Source of the DNA: Sambucus nigra
Taxonomy: Eukaryota > Streptophyta > Magnoliopsida > Dipsacales > Adoxaceae
Length of the DNA stretch: 64,000 nt
Assembly: GCA_949130495.1 (NCBI GenBank)
Contig: OX422213.1
Location: 51,470,284-51,534,283 of the forward strand
Direction: 5' to 3'
Each line of letters opens with the position of its first letter. The first letter of the stretch is position 1. The notes below the pieces were generated by a model. The model made no database searches and was not told the origin of the DNA. It was given only the letters and a program-made list of their open reading frames with translations. This document shows positions 11,869-23,359 of the stretch, one piece after another. The translations under genes and the position numbers were made by a program.

Positions 11869-14800
11869 CTAGGGTATGGCCGTGCCTGAAGGCGCGTCGC
11901 AAATTTTTGAAATTATACGTCGTTGATTGGACCATACGACATATTTAGTTCGCAATAATGAACGTGTTATATTCGTTTCAAATTTATGTCTTGTGTTAGA
12001 GATGTAAAAGAGTTAGTATTTCAAATTTGTGACTTTCATTATTTATTTTTAAAAATGGACGTTATTTTTATTCAAAAAAGAAGTTGACGTTACTTATATT
12101 AAACAACAAAATAGGATATCCTTTTTCAATAAAAACTGGACGAATTAATCACGTTTTTAGGGTATTATAAGTTATTATAAGTCACATATTAATCATGTTA
12201 TTATAAGTCACGTTAATCGTGTAGTGTATTAATGTCTAAAATAATTACTCATGTATTAAAGTCAAAACTTAGTGCCTTGCAAAAAAAATACATTTTTTAA
12301 AAAAAAATTAGGTTTTATAAAAGAAAGTATAAAAAAAATTAGGTTTTATAAAAGAAAGTATAAAAAAAATACATTTTTAAAAAAAGTTATGTTTTATAAA
12401 AATTTGAAAAGAACAAAGTTTTAAAAATAATATAATTTATGCTAAAAATTTTGTCGACCGTTTATTAAGAAACGATGTCTAGTTTGTTTTTTTAATATAA
12501 CTAACGTCAATTTTTTTTTATAAATAATAATCAAAATATAAAGATCAAAATATAATAACAGGATTAATTCATAATTTTATTCGTATTATTCATGTCAATT
12601 AATATTTTAATGTGGTGTGAAAATTATAAGTCATGTTATACCCATCCCGCAACAACACTTAAAAGTGTGAGAATGTGTCCCGCCTCACTATTTTAAGCAC
12701 ACCTATAGGTGGATAGTTTTTTTAAAAATAATCTTAATAAGCAATACCTATTAAGCAAGAAAAAAAAGAAGATATTTTCATAAGTTGATTTAAAACAAAA
12801 AGTCTCTTGTCTCAAGACAAAATGTGTCCCGCCTCACTATGTTAGCCCATGTCCTCTTGCCTTTTCCCAAGTGTGACTCCCATCCATGTCTGCTTTACTA
12901 AGAAGCATATTTCACCCACTTGTAAACAAAAGATTCCGAAGTGTTATGGCCATCATGTAGATATTAGATATTTTTTTTATTAGAATATTTGTGAGGCTCG
13001 AGAAATATTTTAACCCAAAAGATGAAAAAATCCCATCTTCTACGGCGCATAGTACTGACTCGAAAATTGTGTGGGGCTAAGGACCCATGTGGAGATGTAC
13101 TTTTGTTAACAGTTTAGAGTGTCAACGACGCAGGTTTCGTAAATTTATACATCAACTAAATGTTGGCCCTAAAATGACGAAGAGAAAGATTGAGTTATAT
13201 TTATTATAAAATGAATATGTCCAGTTACAGAATTAAACAATCAAGTTATCATGAATTTTTTTTCAAGAAAAAAATAAATAACTATTAGAGAGAGTTTATT
13301 AAATTAAAAAAAAAACTCTAAATGCCCATATCTGAAATCCAAATATCCGTTTTAAGAAAAAAGCCCATATCCAAATGCCCATATCTAAAATCATAAACCA
13401 TGAATGAACAAAATTACCAGAAAAGGAACTATGAAGAAACTCCCCTGAAACAAAAAATTGAATCAATAGACCTAAATAACTAATTCCATACCTAAACTCT
13501 CCTGAAACAAAAATGAAAGCAAATGAATATGTCCAATTAAAGAATTAAACAATCAAGTTATAATGAGTTTTTTTTCAAGAAAAAAATAAATAACTCTTGA
13601 CAGAGTTTATTAAATTAAAAAAAAACTCTGAATGCCCATATGCATATCTGAAATCCAAATATCCGTTTTAAGCAAAATGCCCATATCCAAATGCCCATAT
13701 CTAAAACCATAAACCATGAATGAACAAAATTACCTGAAAAGGAATTATGTACTAAGAAACCCCCCCTGAAACAAAAAATTGAATCAATAGACCTAAATAA
13801 CTAATTCCATACCTAAACTCCCCTGAAACAAAATGAAAGCACCAGGACAAATAAAAACGTGGTTCATGAACTAAATAACTAATTCCATACCCAAATCCAT
13901 AAACCGAACAAAAAATTAACTTGAAATATCTATTTAAGTTAGATTGTTCATGAGGAAGATGAAATAGAGAAAGTCGGTAATAATAAATTTATTTTGTAAC
14001 TAAAAAAAAATCTACGCTAACAACGTTTATAATTTGAACTATAGAACATTTAAAATAAAAAAAAAAAACCAAAAAATCCAAGATCTGAAAATTACAAACT
14101 CATATATGTAACTGTAGACAAAGAAAGATATAAAAAACTTCACAAAGATGGAAGATATCACATTAATGAAAAAAGATTACATACTCACATAGTCCCGGAT
14201 TTAAGAGAGAGAGAGGAAAAAAACACCATTGTCACAGATCCATATACCTTACAAAATATTGGGAACAAACAATAGGAAAGAAATCAAACACGTGATATTA
14301 CAACAAAAAACATACAAACACGTGAGGCTTGCTGGCTCTCATAAACACCGTAGAATATCTTCTGCATTCAAGACCCACTTGCTGGCTCTCCCATTTTTCT
14401 ACCAAATCCACCGCTGCTACTAAACCTACGTGAGGCTTTTTGTTGCGGTTGTTTACTTTATTTACTTTGTGTTTGGTTTGTGTTTACTAAATCCACCGCT
14501 GCTACTAAACCCACTTGTTGTTTACTTAGTGTTTATGAGAGAAGGGGGAAATACAGAGAGGAGAGGAGGGGCTGCGCGAAATGGAGGAGAGGGCAGAGGC
14601 GGAAGGCTGAAATGGAGGATGGAGCGGCGCAAAATGGAGATGGAGAGAATAAGGAGACCAACAAAAAAGACTCAATCTCATGGGTCAAGAGAGAGAAAGA
14701 GACTTTGAAATAAGTGAAGATGTGAAATGTATTGGGTGAGGTGAATATTTCTGATAGCGTGTAGCACACTAAGAAATTTTAAAAGATCCCTTCCAATCTA

Positions 14801-14905
14801 TCTCAACCATTCATTCGTGTGTTGCTGACATTCATTTTCACCATAAAATGTCTTATAAATTTATTGAACAGTAAAAACACCCTTATTACTTATTATATAT
14901 ATATA
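11869..14905 (-). mobile_element. Candidate non-autonomous Helitron, 3' end at left
   Basis: Read on the minus strand the left end is GCGCCTTCAGGCAC (a hairpin with one mismatch), then GGCCATACC, then CTAG followed by T. This is the Helitron 3' pattern: a hairpin close to a terminal CTRR with a T next to it. A second, better copy of the same terminus lies at 14910. The right (5') end is probably near 14890-14905, where the minus strand reads AATAAGTAATAAGGGTGTTT before a TA tract, but no clear TC start is visible. No RepHel coding remnant was found. The span includes a 313-bp tandem duplication. Confidence 0.5.
13208..13833. repeat. Tandem duplication, period about 313 bp
   Basis: A block starting AAATGAATATGTCCA at 13208 is repeated from 13521 with only scattered differences, including the AATGCCCATATC and AAACCATGAATGAAC segments. 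A partial third copy (AACTAATTCCATACC) follows near 13875. It is non-coding and lies inside the Helitron candidate. Confidence 0.9.
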
Positions 14906-14909
14906 TATA

Positions 14910-15222
14910 CTAGCGGATGGCCGTGCCCGAGGGCACGACAATAAATTTGCACCCGTGATAAAACCCAACTCATAATAACCCGCATTTTTTTAAAAAAAAA
15001 CTTTATAAAAAAATAAAAAATATTTTTCTTTTTTAAATATTTAAAAAAATATTTTTTTTAAAGTATTTAAAAAAAATATAATTTTTTAAATATTTTAATA
15101 AAAAATTAATAAAATAATAATATATGTATGTATGCATGCAAGCATGCAACACATAAAATGCCTTGCATGTTTATCATACATGTTTATCATGCATGAGTTA
15201 CTATTTATAACACTATTGTCCC

Positions 15223-15256
<34 letters not shown>
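14910..15256 (-). mobile_element. Short Helitron-like element, 3' end at left
   Basis: On the minus strand the terminus is a perfect hairpin GTGCCC-TC-GGGCAC (14923-14936), then GGCCATCCG, CTAG and a T. The terminus closely matches the one at 11869. The body is about 340 bp of A+T-rich sequence and runs into a TA microsatellite (about 15226-15257). The 5' end is not defined. Confidence 0.5.
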
Positions 15257-15258
<2 letters not shown>

Positions 15259-15259
<1 letters not shown>

Positions 15260-15480
15260 TGAAGCTCTCCAACATACATCCTAATAAGTTTTTAACCGTT
15301 GAAACTTGTGATCTCTCACCCTCTTTCAAGTTGAATTCTTTGATATAATTTTTTGTTGATGATCTCCTCATTATAAAGATCATGTGTATCAAATTTGATT
15401 GAAAAATATATTGTTTTACTATTTTTAAAAATTGGTATGTTTATAATTATGTTGTCAGGAGGTATGTTGAAAAGTCTCAT
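15259..15480. mobile_element. Candidate short MITE between TA tracts
   Basis: The left end GTGAAGCTCTCCAACATAC and the reverse complement of the right end (ATGAGACTTTTCAACATAC) match over most positions. This suggests terminal inverted repeats around a spacer of about 180 bp. Both sides are TA/TG microsatellite, so the duplication is hidden. No coding potential. Confidence 0.5.
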
Positions 15481-15559
15481 TGTGTGTGTGTGTATATATA
15501 TATAATTTCCTTTGTTGTTTGGATACAGAAGAATTTTTTGTTCAGATTTTTGTTTTGTA

Positions 15560-17057
15560 TGTTGTCTCTTCCATATTTTATCCAGGTAAGGAAACGAGTC
15601 TAATAGGATCGACCTCGCAATTCTAAGAAACGGATAATTATGTTAATTTATTTTTTGCAAATTAGTTATGTAGGCAAATTGATTGTTTGTGGCAAAAAAA
15701 TAAAATAAAAAAGGTGGGAGGAAGTGGGGGTGTTTCCAACCCAAACCCAAGCCACCTATTACAACCCACGTATTTCCTGTACAAACTCGGCCCAAACCAT
15801 ATTGGCGCTGTCGGTACCACTTTGAGGTAAAAATGCCCCTAAATTTTGACACACGAACACTAGCAGCAGTGTTCTAAAAAACGCGTCTAGTCGACACCAA
15901 GGCGCGAAACTTTTTAGATACACTAAGTTTTGACCCTAGGGATGAATTAAGGCAACGATGGTCAACGTTTTTTGGAGTAAAACATGAAAAAATGTGAGTT
16001 TTTTTTAAGTGTGACGTTAAAAACTACGAGTCTTTTCTTTTTAAATATTTTAAAAAATATATTTTAATTTACAAATATTTGAACATATTTTTAAAGTATG
16101 TACCGTTTTAATATTTTTAATAACCTTATCATAATTAAAAAATAATAAATATATTTAAAAACGCTTAAACGTTTTTTCACGTATTCTTACACCTAAAATT
16201 CTAAAACTTTAAGACTTGATATTACACCTGCATTTTTTTAAACACTGACTATGGCTATTTCTAAAGTCAAAATAATTTGGCAAATTAATCAAGTCCGATC
16301 ATCACGCCAGAACAATCCAATCAACTTAATGGAGAAGTGAAGAATAAGGCTCCGCTATGTATTTGATTGGTCAAAATACGGTTTCTTTCTCTTTTTCCTT
16401 TTCCATTTTTTATTGCTTTCGCTCCTCTGCTTTCTTCTTATTTAATTTTTCCTTTCCCTTTATGTCGGTAATTAGTAAAGACTGCTAATTATGATTTCAA
16501 ATCTCTATTACCTAAAGTAAGTGGTTTCTCTTCATTTTTTCTTGTTCATACATACTTTTATTTTAATTACTAATTCTAGACTTGTACAACTTTCACATGA
16601 CAATTACTATTCAACTTTCTGTTGGGTTAATGGGTCGGTAATTACTCTCCTTTTATTTCTCGTGGATAAAAAATATAAAAGAGTACCACTTTAATTGTAA
16701 TGTTTTCAAATAATATAGTCAAATCGTAAAAAATAAACATTGCTCCTTTTCTATGGTCGGAGGAGGAGGGATTTTCTTTCTATTTTTGTAACAATACTAA
16801 CATTAAACCTATCCCTAAATCATACAGTGTCAAATTTTAGTTTTTTGTTTCTTTAACCAGAGTCTAATTATGCTCATACGGACATAATCAGAATGATGTA
16901 GTCAGATCACTAATTTCTTTTGCAACTAAATTGAATTAACCAATTAAGTTATTCAACTTTCCAAAATTCAAGAACTTCAGTCTTATTGTCCTAAATTATC
17001 TCTATTATTTGCATAAAACCAAACTTTGTCTTTTTCTAATTCTTTCAAGAGAGCTTA
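15560..17057. other. Intergenic stretch, no gene seen
   Basis: Contains short open frames only (the longest about 69 codons at 15643-15852, minus), with no recognisable domain. T-rich and pyrimidine-rich patches occur near 16380-16460. Confidence 0.4.
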
Positions 17058-19142
17058 GGGTGTGTTTGATAAATAAGATGAAAAATAAACGCTAATAGTC
17101 AATATCCATGGAGTTCAAAACATGAAAATATTTTTCATGGAAAAAATTTGTTGGTGTTGTTTGATTGCAATTATTTTCCAGGTGAAAAAATGTTTTATTT
17201 TTCATCTTTTATGTGTTTGATTTTCAATATTTTCTTTGGAAAAAAAAAGTAGAATATATATACAAAAAACAGAAAAATAATAAAAATTCCAAAAAATTAA
17301 TAAAAATACCAAAAAAATAATAAAAATAACTAGAAAATTTTAAAAAAAATACACAAAAAATGAATAAAAATCCAAATTTTTTTTACAGAAAATGACTAAA
17401 AAAATCAGAAAATAATTATTAACCCCAGAATAAAGTTAAAAAAAATAGAAAAAATGTATTAAGATTATTAAGAAAAAATAAAATATAAATAAAAACCAAA
17501 TCCACCACGCCACCCCCCCCCCCTATTGCCATGTCTGCTTTTTTTTAATTCTCTTCTTTTTTAATTTTTTTCAAATATTTCAATTTTTAATAGTTTTCTA
17601 GGGTATTTATTCATTTCCATTTTTTTTTAATTTTTTGAGCGCTTTTATATATTCTTTTATTTTCTTCCTAATTCAGAAATTTCTGACTTTTAAGTAAATT
17701 TTGGGTTTTTAAAAATTAATTCAGGGGTTAATATTATTTTTCTATTTTTTTTACTCATATTCTGTTGTTTTTTTCGTTATTTTTGTTTTGTTATTGATTT
17801 TTTTTTCTGACTTTTTTTTAATTTTCTAGTGTTTTTTTAAATTAATTCTGGGACTAATATTAATTTTATGTATTTATTTTCATTTTTAGTATTTTTTTAA
17901 ATTTTCTGAGCGCTTTTTTAATTTTCTGTTATTTGTTTTCATAATTAATAAGTTTTTGACTTTTTAATAATTTTTTGGATTTTTTTTCAAATTAATTTCG
18001 GGGCTAATATTTAGTTTCTTTTTTATCCACTTTCTGTATATTTTTCATTATTTTGAGGGTTTTATTCATTTTCTGAATTTATTATTATTATTTTTGGCGC
18101 TTTATTCACTTTTTGTATTGTTTTTCATTATTTTTGGGTTCTATTCACTTTTTGTCATTTTTTTTTAGTTTTTTCTTCATTTTATGGATTTTTTTTCATT
18201 ATTTTGGGGGTTTACTCACTTCGTGGATTTTTTTTCATTTTTTTTGGGTTTTTATTCATTTTCTGCATTTTACTCATTATTTTGGGGGTTTTATTCACTT
18301 TATGTATTTTTTTCATTATTTTTGGATTTTATTCACTCTCTGGATTTTTTGCATTATTTTTGTGTTTTTATTCACTTTCTAGATTATTTTTTTATTTTTT
18401 GGGGTTTTTATTCATTTTTTGTATCTTTTTTCATTATTTTTTATTTTTTATTCATTTTCTAGATTTCTTTCATTTTTTGAGGGTTTTATTCACTTTTTGT
18501 ATTTTTTTCATTATTTTTGGATTTTCTTCACTTTCTGTTTTTTTTCATTATTTTTAATCATTTTCTTGATTTTTTTTCATTTTTGGGGTTTTATTCACTT
18601 TCTAGACATTTTTTAATTATTTTGGAGGTTTTATTCACTTTCTAGATTTTTTTTTAATTTTTGGAGTTTATGTATTTTTTTTCATTTTGGGGGGTTTTAT
18701 TCACTCTCTGTATTTTTTTCATTATTTTTGGGTTTTTATTCTTTTTCTGGATTTTTTCATTATTTTTGGGTTTTATTCAATTTCTGTATTTTTTTTCATT
18801 ATTTTTTGGTTTTGATTCAGTTTCTGGATTTTTTCATTGTTTTGGGGGTTTTATTAACTTTTTGTATTTTTTTCATTATTTTTTATTTTTATTCACTTTC
18901 TGGATTTTTATTCATTTTCTTGATTTTTTTTTAAATTTTTTGGTGTGGCAATTCTTTTCCCTAGAAAATGAATAACAAGGTGGGAGGAGGTTTTTTAATT
19001 CCACATTTTTGTGAAAAAAGTGGTGACGCGACTTGTTTTAGGGAAATCAATTCCATGAAAAAGATTGTTTATCAAACATTCAAAAGATGGAAAATGACTC
19101 CATATATTATATTTTTCATAAAAAATTAGTGTTATCAAACAC
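17058..19142. mobile_element. TIR element carrying an internal minisatellite
   Basis: The left end GGTGTGTTTGATAA is matched by TTATCAAACACATC on the right (19129-19142). The subterminal sequence is of the kind common in plant hAT-like MITEs (runs such as AAAATATTTTTCATGGAAAA). The interior is almost all T-rich tandem repeat. A younger hAT MITE sits just beyond the right end. I could not define a clean target duplication. Confidence 0.55.
17700..18945. repeat. T-rich minisatellite, unit about 38 bp, preceded by a longer degenerate repeat
   Basis: From about 18040 to 18945 a unit like TTTTATTCACTTTCTGGA followed by TTTTTTTCATTATTTTTGGG repeats roughly 20 or more times with small length changes. 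Before it, three copies of a longer unit are marked by AATTCAGGGGTTAATATTA-like words at about 17719, 17843 and 17994. The several Phe/Ile/Leu-rich open frames here exist only because the repeat lacks stops in some frames, and they are not genes. Confidence 0.9.
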
Positions 19143-19150
19143 ATCGTTAG

Positions 19151-19704
19151 TAGGGGTGTTCAAAAAACCGACTGGACCGAACCGAACCGACCCTTTTTTT
19201 TCGGTCTTTTTTCTTAATCGGTCCGGCCTCGGTTTATTTTTTTGGTGGACCGACCTAGTCGGTCCGGTCCACGGTTTACAGTTTCAAAAACCCTGTTAGG
19301 ACCGACCCGGACCGAATGTATATAAAATAATATATTTTTACATATATATGTATATATATAAGATAAATAAATAGTAAAAGTATATATTTCAATATTTGAT
19401 TAGTTTAAATTATAGTTTAATCCAATAGTAGGTTTGTTTTAATCACAAATTTTGATATTTTTTAGTTTTTAATGTTTGAAAAAAATAGACTCGGGTATAT
19501 TTGTACTATTATAAATGATGTAATTCATTAATGTGAGGACCGACGGGTTAGACCGGACCGACCCTATAAAAAACCGAACCGATTAGGGTCTTTTAACCGA
19601 CATTATCGGTCCGGTTTCGGTTCATTTTTTTAGAGGACCGACCAAGTCGGTCCGGTCCAAAAAAAACTTTAAAACCGAACCGGACCGGACCGCGAACACC
19701 CCTA
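19151..19704. mobile_element. hAT-type MITE with perfect 8-bp TSD
   Basis: The ends are TAGGGGTGTTC...GAACACCCCTA with subterminal GGACCGA/TCGGTCC repeats. Perfect duplications atcgttag flank it at 19143-19150 and 19705-19712. The length is 554 bp and it is non-coding. It entered the right edge of the preceding TIR element. Confidence 0.95.
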
Positions 19705-19712
19705 ATCGTTAG

Positions 19713-20595
19713 TGGATTTCACATGAACTCATTCAACAATGTGTACTATTGCCTAGTATGAACATGCATCTATTTTGCAAAGGACCCAACGAAACGAATA
19801 TGATGGGAAGGACAACATTGTCTCTTTTTCAAATAAATTTACTTACCAGTTTTAAAATATTATAAAAAAATAAAATAAATATTTGTGTAGGAAAACATTT
19901 TATCATTTACGAAAAATTGAACAAAACAAGCCTCAAACTTGTGTTTGCCTCGTGGAAATCCTTACTAGGCGAGTGAGAAATCAAAAACATTTTACTAACT
20001 AATTATAATACAGTTACTGAGGTAAAAAGCGTAAAGACGTCTTAACTAAGTCAACTGCCATGTACAGTACCACGACCCCAAATGCCATTTATTTGACGGT
20101 GCCCTACATAAGTGCCACTTTGGGCATGTAGAAAGAACAATGCCACCCTTTTTGACTAAGGTTAGCCAATTTCTGTTTTTTCATTTTTGCTCAGCGATAA
20201 GGTTAGACAATTTCTGTAGGTGCCAGCCTTAATAACCGGCCTTTGCTCAGCGAGTGAACGACTTTTTAGGCCTCAAATAGAGGATGCTTTAAAGTCTGAA
20301 AAACAGGTCCAAAATTGTATTTAGTTAATGAAAACTCAATTTCGGAATTAATTCATATATAAATTGAACTTAATGTATTTCACACCAAATATAACATTAA
20401 AAGTTAGAAACTAATTAGTTAGGAATATACTCGAACAAATTAAATCTAACAACGTGCTAAAAGATAGTAAGTCACTAAACCTAGGTAGCGCTATCTACTT
20501 GCGTGACATCATTACTTTAGTGATGAATGCTAAATTGCTGTTTATTTTTTTTAGTGGGAAACATTAGTTTTCCAAATAAAAATTTGACCTTCTAA
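19713..20595. other. Intergenic stretch, no gene seen
   Basis: Mixed A+T-rich sequence. A short repeated phrase (AGGTTAG(A/C)CAATTTCTG at about 20158 and 20200) is the only structure noticed. Confidence 0.4.
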
Positions 20596-20735
20596 GAGCA
20601 ACCCTTATACAAAGGGTTTAAATGCACTAAACTAGTGAAAATATACCCTTGATAAAGTGATAAAATTGTTGTGAGTTAAACCATATTTAGTATATCTGCA
20701 ACAAAACGACGTTGGTTTGAGTGGTGAGTGACACC

Positions 20736-21160
20736 TAGTAGTGGCAAAATGTGGCCAAAATAATAAAACAATCCATATTAGCCCAAGCATTTAAATATGG
20801 GGCTCATATTTAAAAGTAATGAGTTAAATATGGGGCCCATATTTCAAAGCTATGAGTTAAATATGGAGCCCATATTTGAAAGCAAGAAATCAAATATGGA
20901 GCCCAATTTTAAAAGATACAAATCAAATATAATACTCATTTTAAAAAGTTACGAGTAAAATATGAGTTTTTTTTATATATACCTCGAATTGTAATACTTA
21001 ATTTAGTAAAAAAATAATGGGTTGACCCAACCCATATTTGGTCCGCCCATATTTGGCCCGGCCCACATTTAACCGAACTCATATTTGGCCAACTCACATT
21101 TAGCCCAACCCACATTTGACCCACCTAAATTAGGCCCAGCCCATAATTTTGCCAGTGCTA
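20736..21160. mobile_element. hAT-type MITE with perfect 8-bp TSD gtgacacc
   Basis: Termini TAGTAGTGGCAAAA and TTTTGCCAGTGCTA are inverted repeats, and gtgacacc flanks both sides (20728-20735 and 21161-21168). The interior has two small tandem repeats: a unit of about 38 bp with AAATATGGGGCCCATATTT (20785-20970) and a unit of about 17 bp with CCCATATTTGGCC (21020-21150). No coding potential. Confidence 0.92.
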
Positions 21161-21173
21161 GTGACACCCTTGG

Positions 21174-21507
21174 GCGGAACATCATGTTCCGCTTAAGGGG
21201 TTGTCCAAAATTTATTTTTCCTCTCCAAAGTCTTAAGTTATTATGTTTAGCCCCACAATTATATAAAAAAAATGTTCCACTATTTATAAAAAAAAATGTT
21301 CCGCTATTCATTGAACCTGCTATTTATAAAAAAAAAAAGCCATTGGATAAATTAAATATATTTGTTGTAATTATATAGCCGTTGCAAATATTTTGGGGTC
21401 AAAATAGAAATAGAAAAATATATTATAAAGCTTAGGCGGAACAAGATGTTCCGCTTTAGGCTTTATATTTTATTTTATACTTCTCTTACGCGGAACAACA
21501 TGTTCCG
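21174..21507. repeat. Three copies of the palindrome GCGGAACA-N3-TGTTCCGC
   Basis: Copies lie at 21174-21192 (spacer tca), 21436-21454 (spacer aga) and 21490-21507 (spacer aca, last base changed). Half-copies ATGTTCC occur near 21271 and 21296. The palindrome is 8 bp per arm. It is about 0.9-1.2 kb upstream of the E6-like gene but inside a MITE, so a regulatory role is only a possibility. Confidence 0.8.
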
Positions 21508-22314
21508 TTTTAACAGCGGGAACCACAAAAAATCAACTAGTCCAATTGTATCTTTGTTATTTTTTACCCTAGCAAAGTTTAAATATAAACTTTTACACTA
21601 CCCATATCAAACGCAAATACTGTATATTTAGATTTTTATCCTACCCATAAGAGTTGCTCTAAATAATCATAGCAAATTTTAAAAGCTAACTTGATATGAC
21701 GCCTAGTTTTATTAGGTTTTTTCCCGTCAAGTTTTTTTTATATGTTACTCCTCTAAATTAATTAAGATTCCAATATTTATACATCAAATATATTCTGTTT
21801 GTTTGTTATTTCTTCATCATTTCAGCTATATTTTATAAATTCTAAATTTTAATATTCGGATCGAGTTATCCTTAAGCAGTAAATAATCACCCACACTACA
21901 ATGAGATGACTAATCACCACGTTAGAGACGTACACAAAAGATAGTCTTTTTTGAAGAGATGGTTGTATGAGATGTTCGACGCGCATCAACAAGTAAGTAT
22001 TTGTTATTCCGTAAAAATGTTTAACTTAGACTCATGTATCTTTTATGTGACGTTTATATACAATAATAAAAATTATAAAAGTGTTGTATCACTTTATTAA
22101 TAATAAAAATATCCTGCTTAATTAATCTTTTCTGGGAATAAAAATAAGGCACATGCATAGCCATTAAAATATGAGTACAGGCCTTCCTACCACCCCTCTT
22201 AGACATTGTTATGAAGTGCACATGCAGCCTGCACTAGAAGTCATAATTGCATGCCCCACACACCCTTCTATTTCCTCAATCCCCGCATATCATCCAGGTC
22301 CTGTGTGCTTGTGT

Positions 22315-22327
22315 GTGTATATATATG
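22315..22327 (+). promoter_or_regulatory. Likely TATA box of the E6-like gene
   Basis: GTGTATATATATGG lies about 60-70 bp upstream of the start codon, so transcription probably begins near 22345-22355. The leader just before the ATG is pyrimidine- and CAA-rich, usual for plant 5' leaders. A TA-type microsatellite could mimic this, hence the moderate confidence. Confidence 0.55.
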
Positions 22328-22385
22328 GATATGAAATTATAGAATAACAAATAACACCAACAACCCTCATCTCTTCTATTCCATC

Positions 22386-23060
22386 ATGGCTTACTATGCA
22401 AACATCTTCTCTTTTCTTTTGCTTATAGTGGTGTTTGCCTCGGTCAAAATTGAAGCTAGGGAGAGTAAATTCTTCACCAAACTCGCCCATTTCAATATCA
22501 ACAACAAAACCAACAAGCTCACCACCGACTCGAATGTGGTCCATCTGCAACCAGCAACAACAGCACCTGCACCTGCACCTGCACCCACACCTACACCTGC
22601 AACCCAACTGGTGGAGCCACCGGCACAACTCGGCTACGGTCTTTATGGTCATGACTCGACCGAATTTCCTCCGACAAAAACCACCACCATCAATCCCACT
22701 GATGAAAATGAGATCCCAAGTGAAGAACTCAAAACTGAGAGCTACAATGAGTACAACGGCAATAACTACAACAACAATAATGGCTACGTCGAGAGCTACA
22801 ATAATAATAACAATGGTTATGTGAGGGAGCCACAAGGGTTGAGCGACACAAGGTTTTTGGAGCACGGCAAGTATTATTTTGATGCTTACAACGAGAACAA
22901 CAACTATCAGAATAATGGGTATGCACATGTGAGGGGAAGTGGCAACAATCATGAAGAGTATTATGGTAATGGTGACAACTCTAAGTATGAGTTTAACTCC
23001 ATGGAAGAGTACGACAGGCAACAAGGGTATCCGAGGATCCAAGGGGAGTATAACCCGTGA
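22386..23060 (+). CDS. E6-like secreted protein, intact
   Basis: A single-exon frame of 224 codons is the only intact host protein gene in the window. Residues 1-24 form a signal peptide (hydrophobic core IFSFLLLIVVFASV, then ARESKFF), so the product should enter the secretory pathway and probably the cell wall or apoplast. Next come a proline-alanine tract (about 60-72, APAPAPAPTPTPA) and an Asn/Tyr-rich middle with NNNNGYV and NNNNNGYV repeats (about 127-146). The conserved E6 block GLSDTRFLEHGKYYFDAYNE is at about 151-170, and the C-terminal block YEFNSMEEYD at about 201-210. Length and block order fit the E6 family, first known from cotton fibre. Its biochemical role is not established. 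The start is supported by the signal peptide and by the TATA box upstream. A 250-codon antisense frame over the same DNA is a shadow. Confidence 0.93.
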   Translation: MAYYANIFSFLLLIVVFASVKIEARESKFFTKLAHFNINNKTNKLTTDSNVVHLQPATTAPAPAPAPTPTPATQLVEPPAQLGYGLYGHDSTEFPPTKTTTINPTDENEIPSEELKTESYNEYNGNNYNNNNGYVESYNNNNNGYVREPQGLSDTRFLEHGKYYFDAYNENNNYQNNGYAHVRGSGNNHEEYYGNGDNSKYEFNSMEEYDRQQGYPRIQGEYNP

Positions 23061-23347
23061 ACATTATACATATATATATATATATATATATGAATATATC
23101 ATGCATGTCGGTTAATAGTAAAAGGTAGAACTAGAATGATATATTATGGTGAATCTTTGTGTTACATTAATTAGAGTTTCACTTGTGTTTGCAATTTTAC
23201 CCCCCTTTCTTTCAAGTGAAATTGTTGAAAGATGATTAATTTTGAACATGGGTTTACTTTTGTAAGGGAATATTGGTTTTAACGGAATTCTTGTTTCATT
23301 GCATACTACCAAGCAGAGAAGCTCCATTGAATTGTGAGATGACTAGT

Positions 23348-23353
23348 AATAAA
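23348..23353 (+). terminator. Possible poly(A) signal of the E6-like gene
   Basis: AATAAA lies about 290 bp after the stop codon, within a normal plant 3' UTR length. A TA microsatellite (about 23069-23091) lies between them. Plant poly(A) signals are loose, so other sites may be used. Confidence 0.35.
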
Positions 23354-23359
23354 CATAAA

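Larger units (their letters stand above)
20596..21660. mobile_element. Tourist-like MITE with TAA TSD, hosting a hAT MITE
   Basis: The left end GAGCAACCCTTAT and the reverse complement of the right end, GAGCAACTCTTATGGG, form terminal inverted repeats. TAA occurs on both sides (20593-20595 and 21661-21663), the duplication typical of PIF/Harbinger MITEs. Without the nested hAT MITE the element is about 640 bp. Its right half carries three copies of a GCGGAACA...TGTTCCGC palindrome. Confidence 0.7.

Noticed and set aside
18113..18975. Several Phe/Leu-rich open frames that look like membrane proteins
   Set aside because: They follow the T-rich minisatellite unit in all frames, with the same peptide recurring each unit.
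21174..21192. Resemblance of GGAACA-N3-TGTTCC to steroid-receptor response elements
   Set aside because: Plants lack nuclear steroid receptors of that class, so the match is structural only.
22290..23042. A 250-codon minus-strand open frame over the E6-like gene
   Set aside because: It is antisense to a gene with clear family blocks and a signal peptide. Its Val/Ile-rich translation reflects the reverse complement of Asn/Tyr-rich codons.
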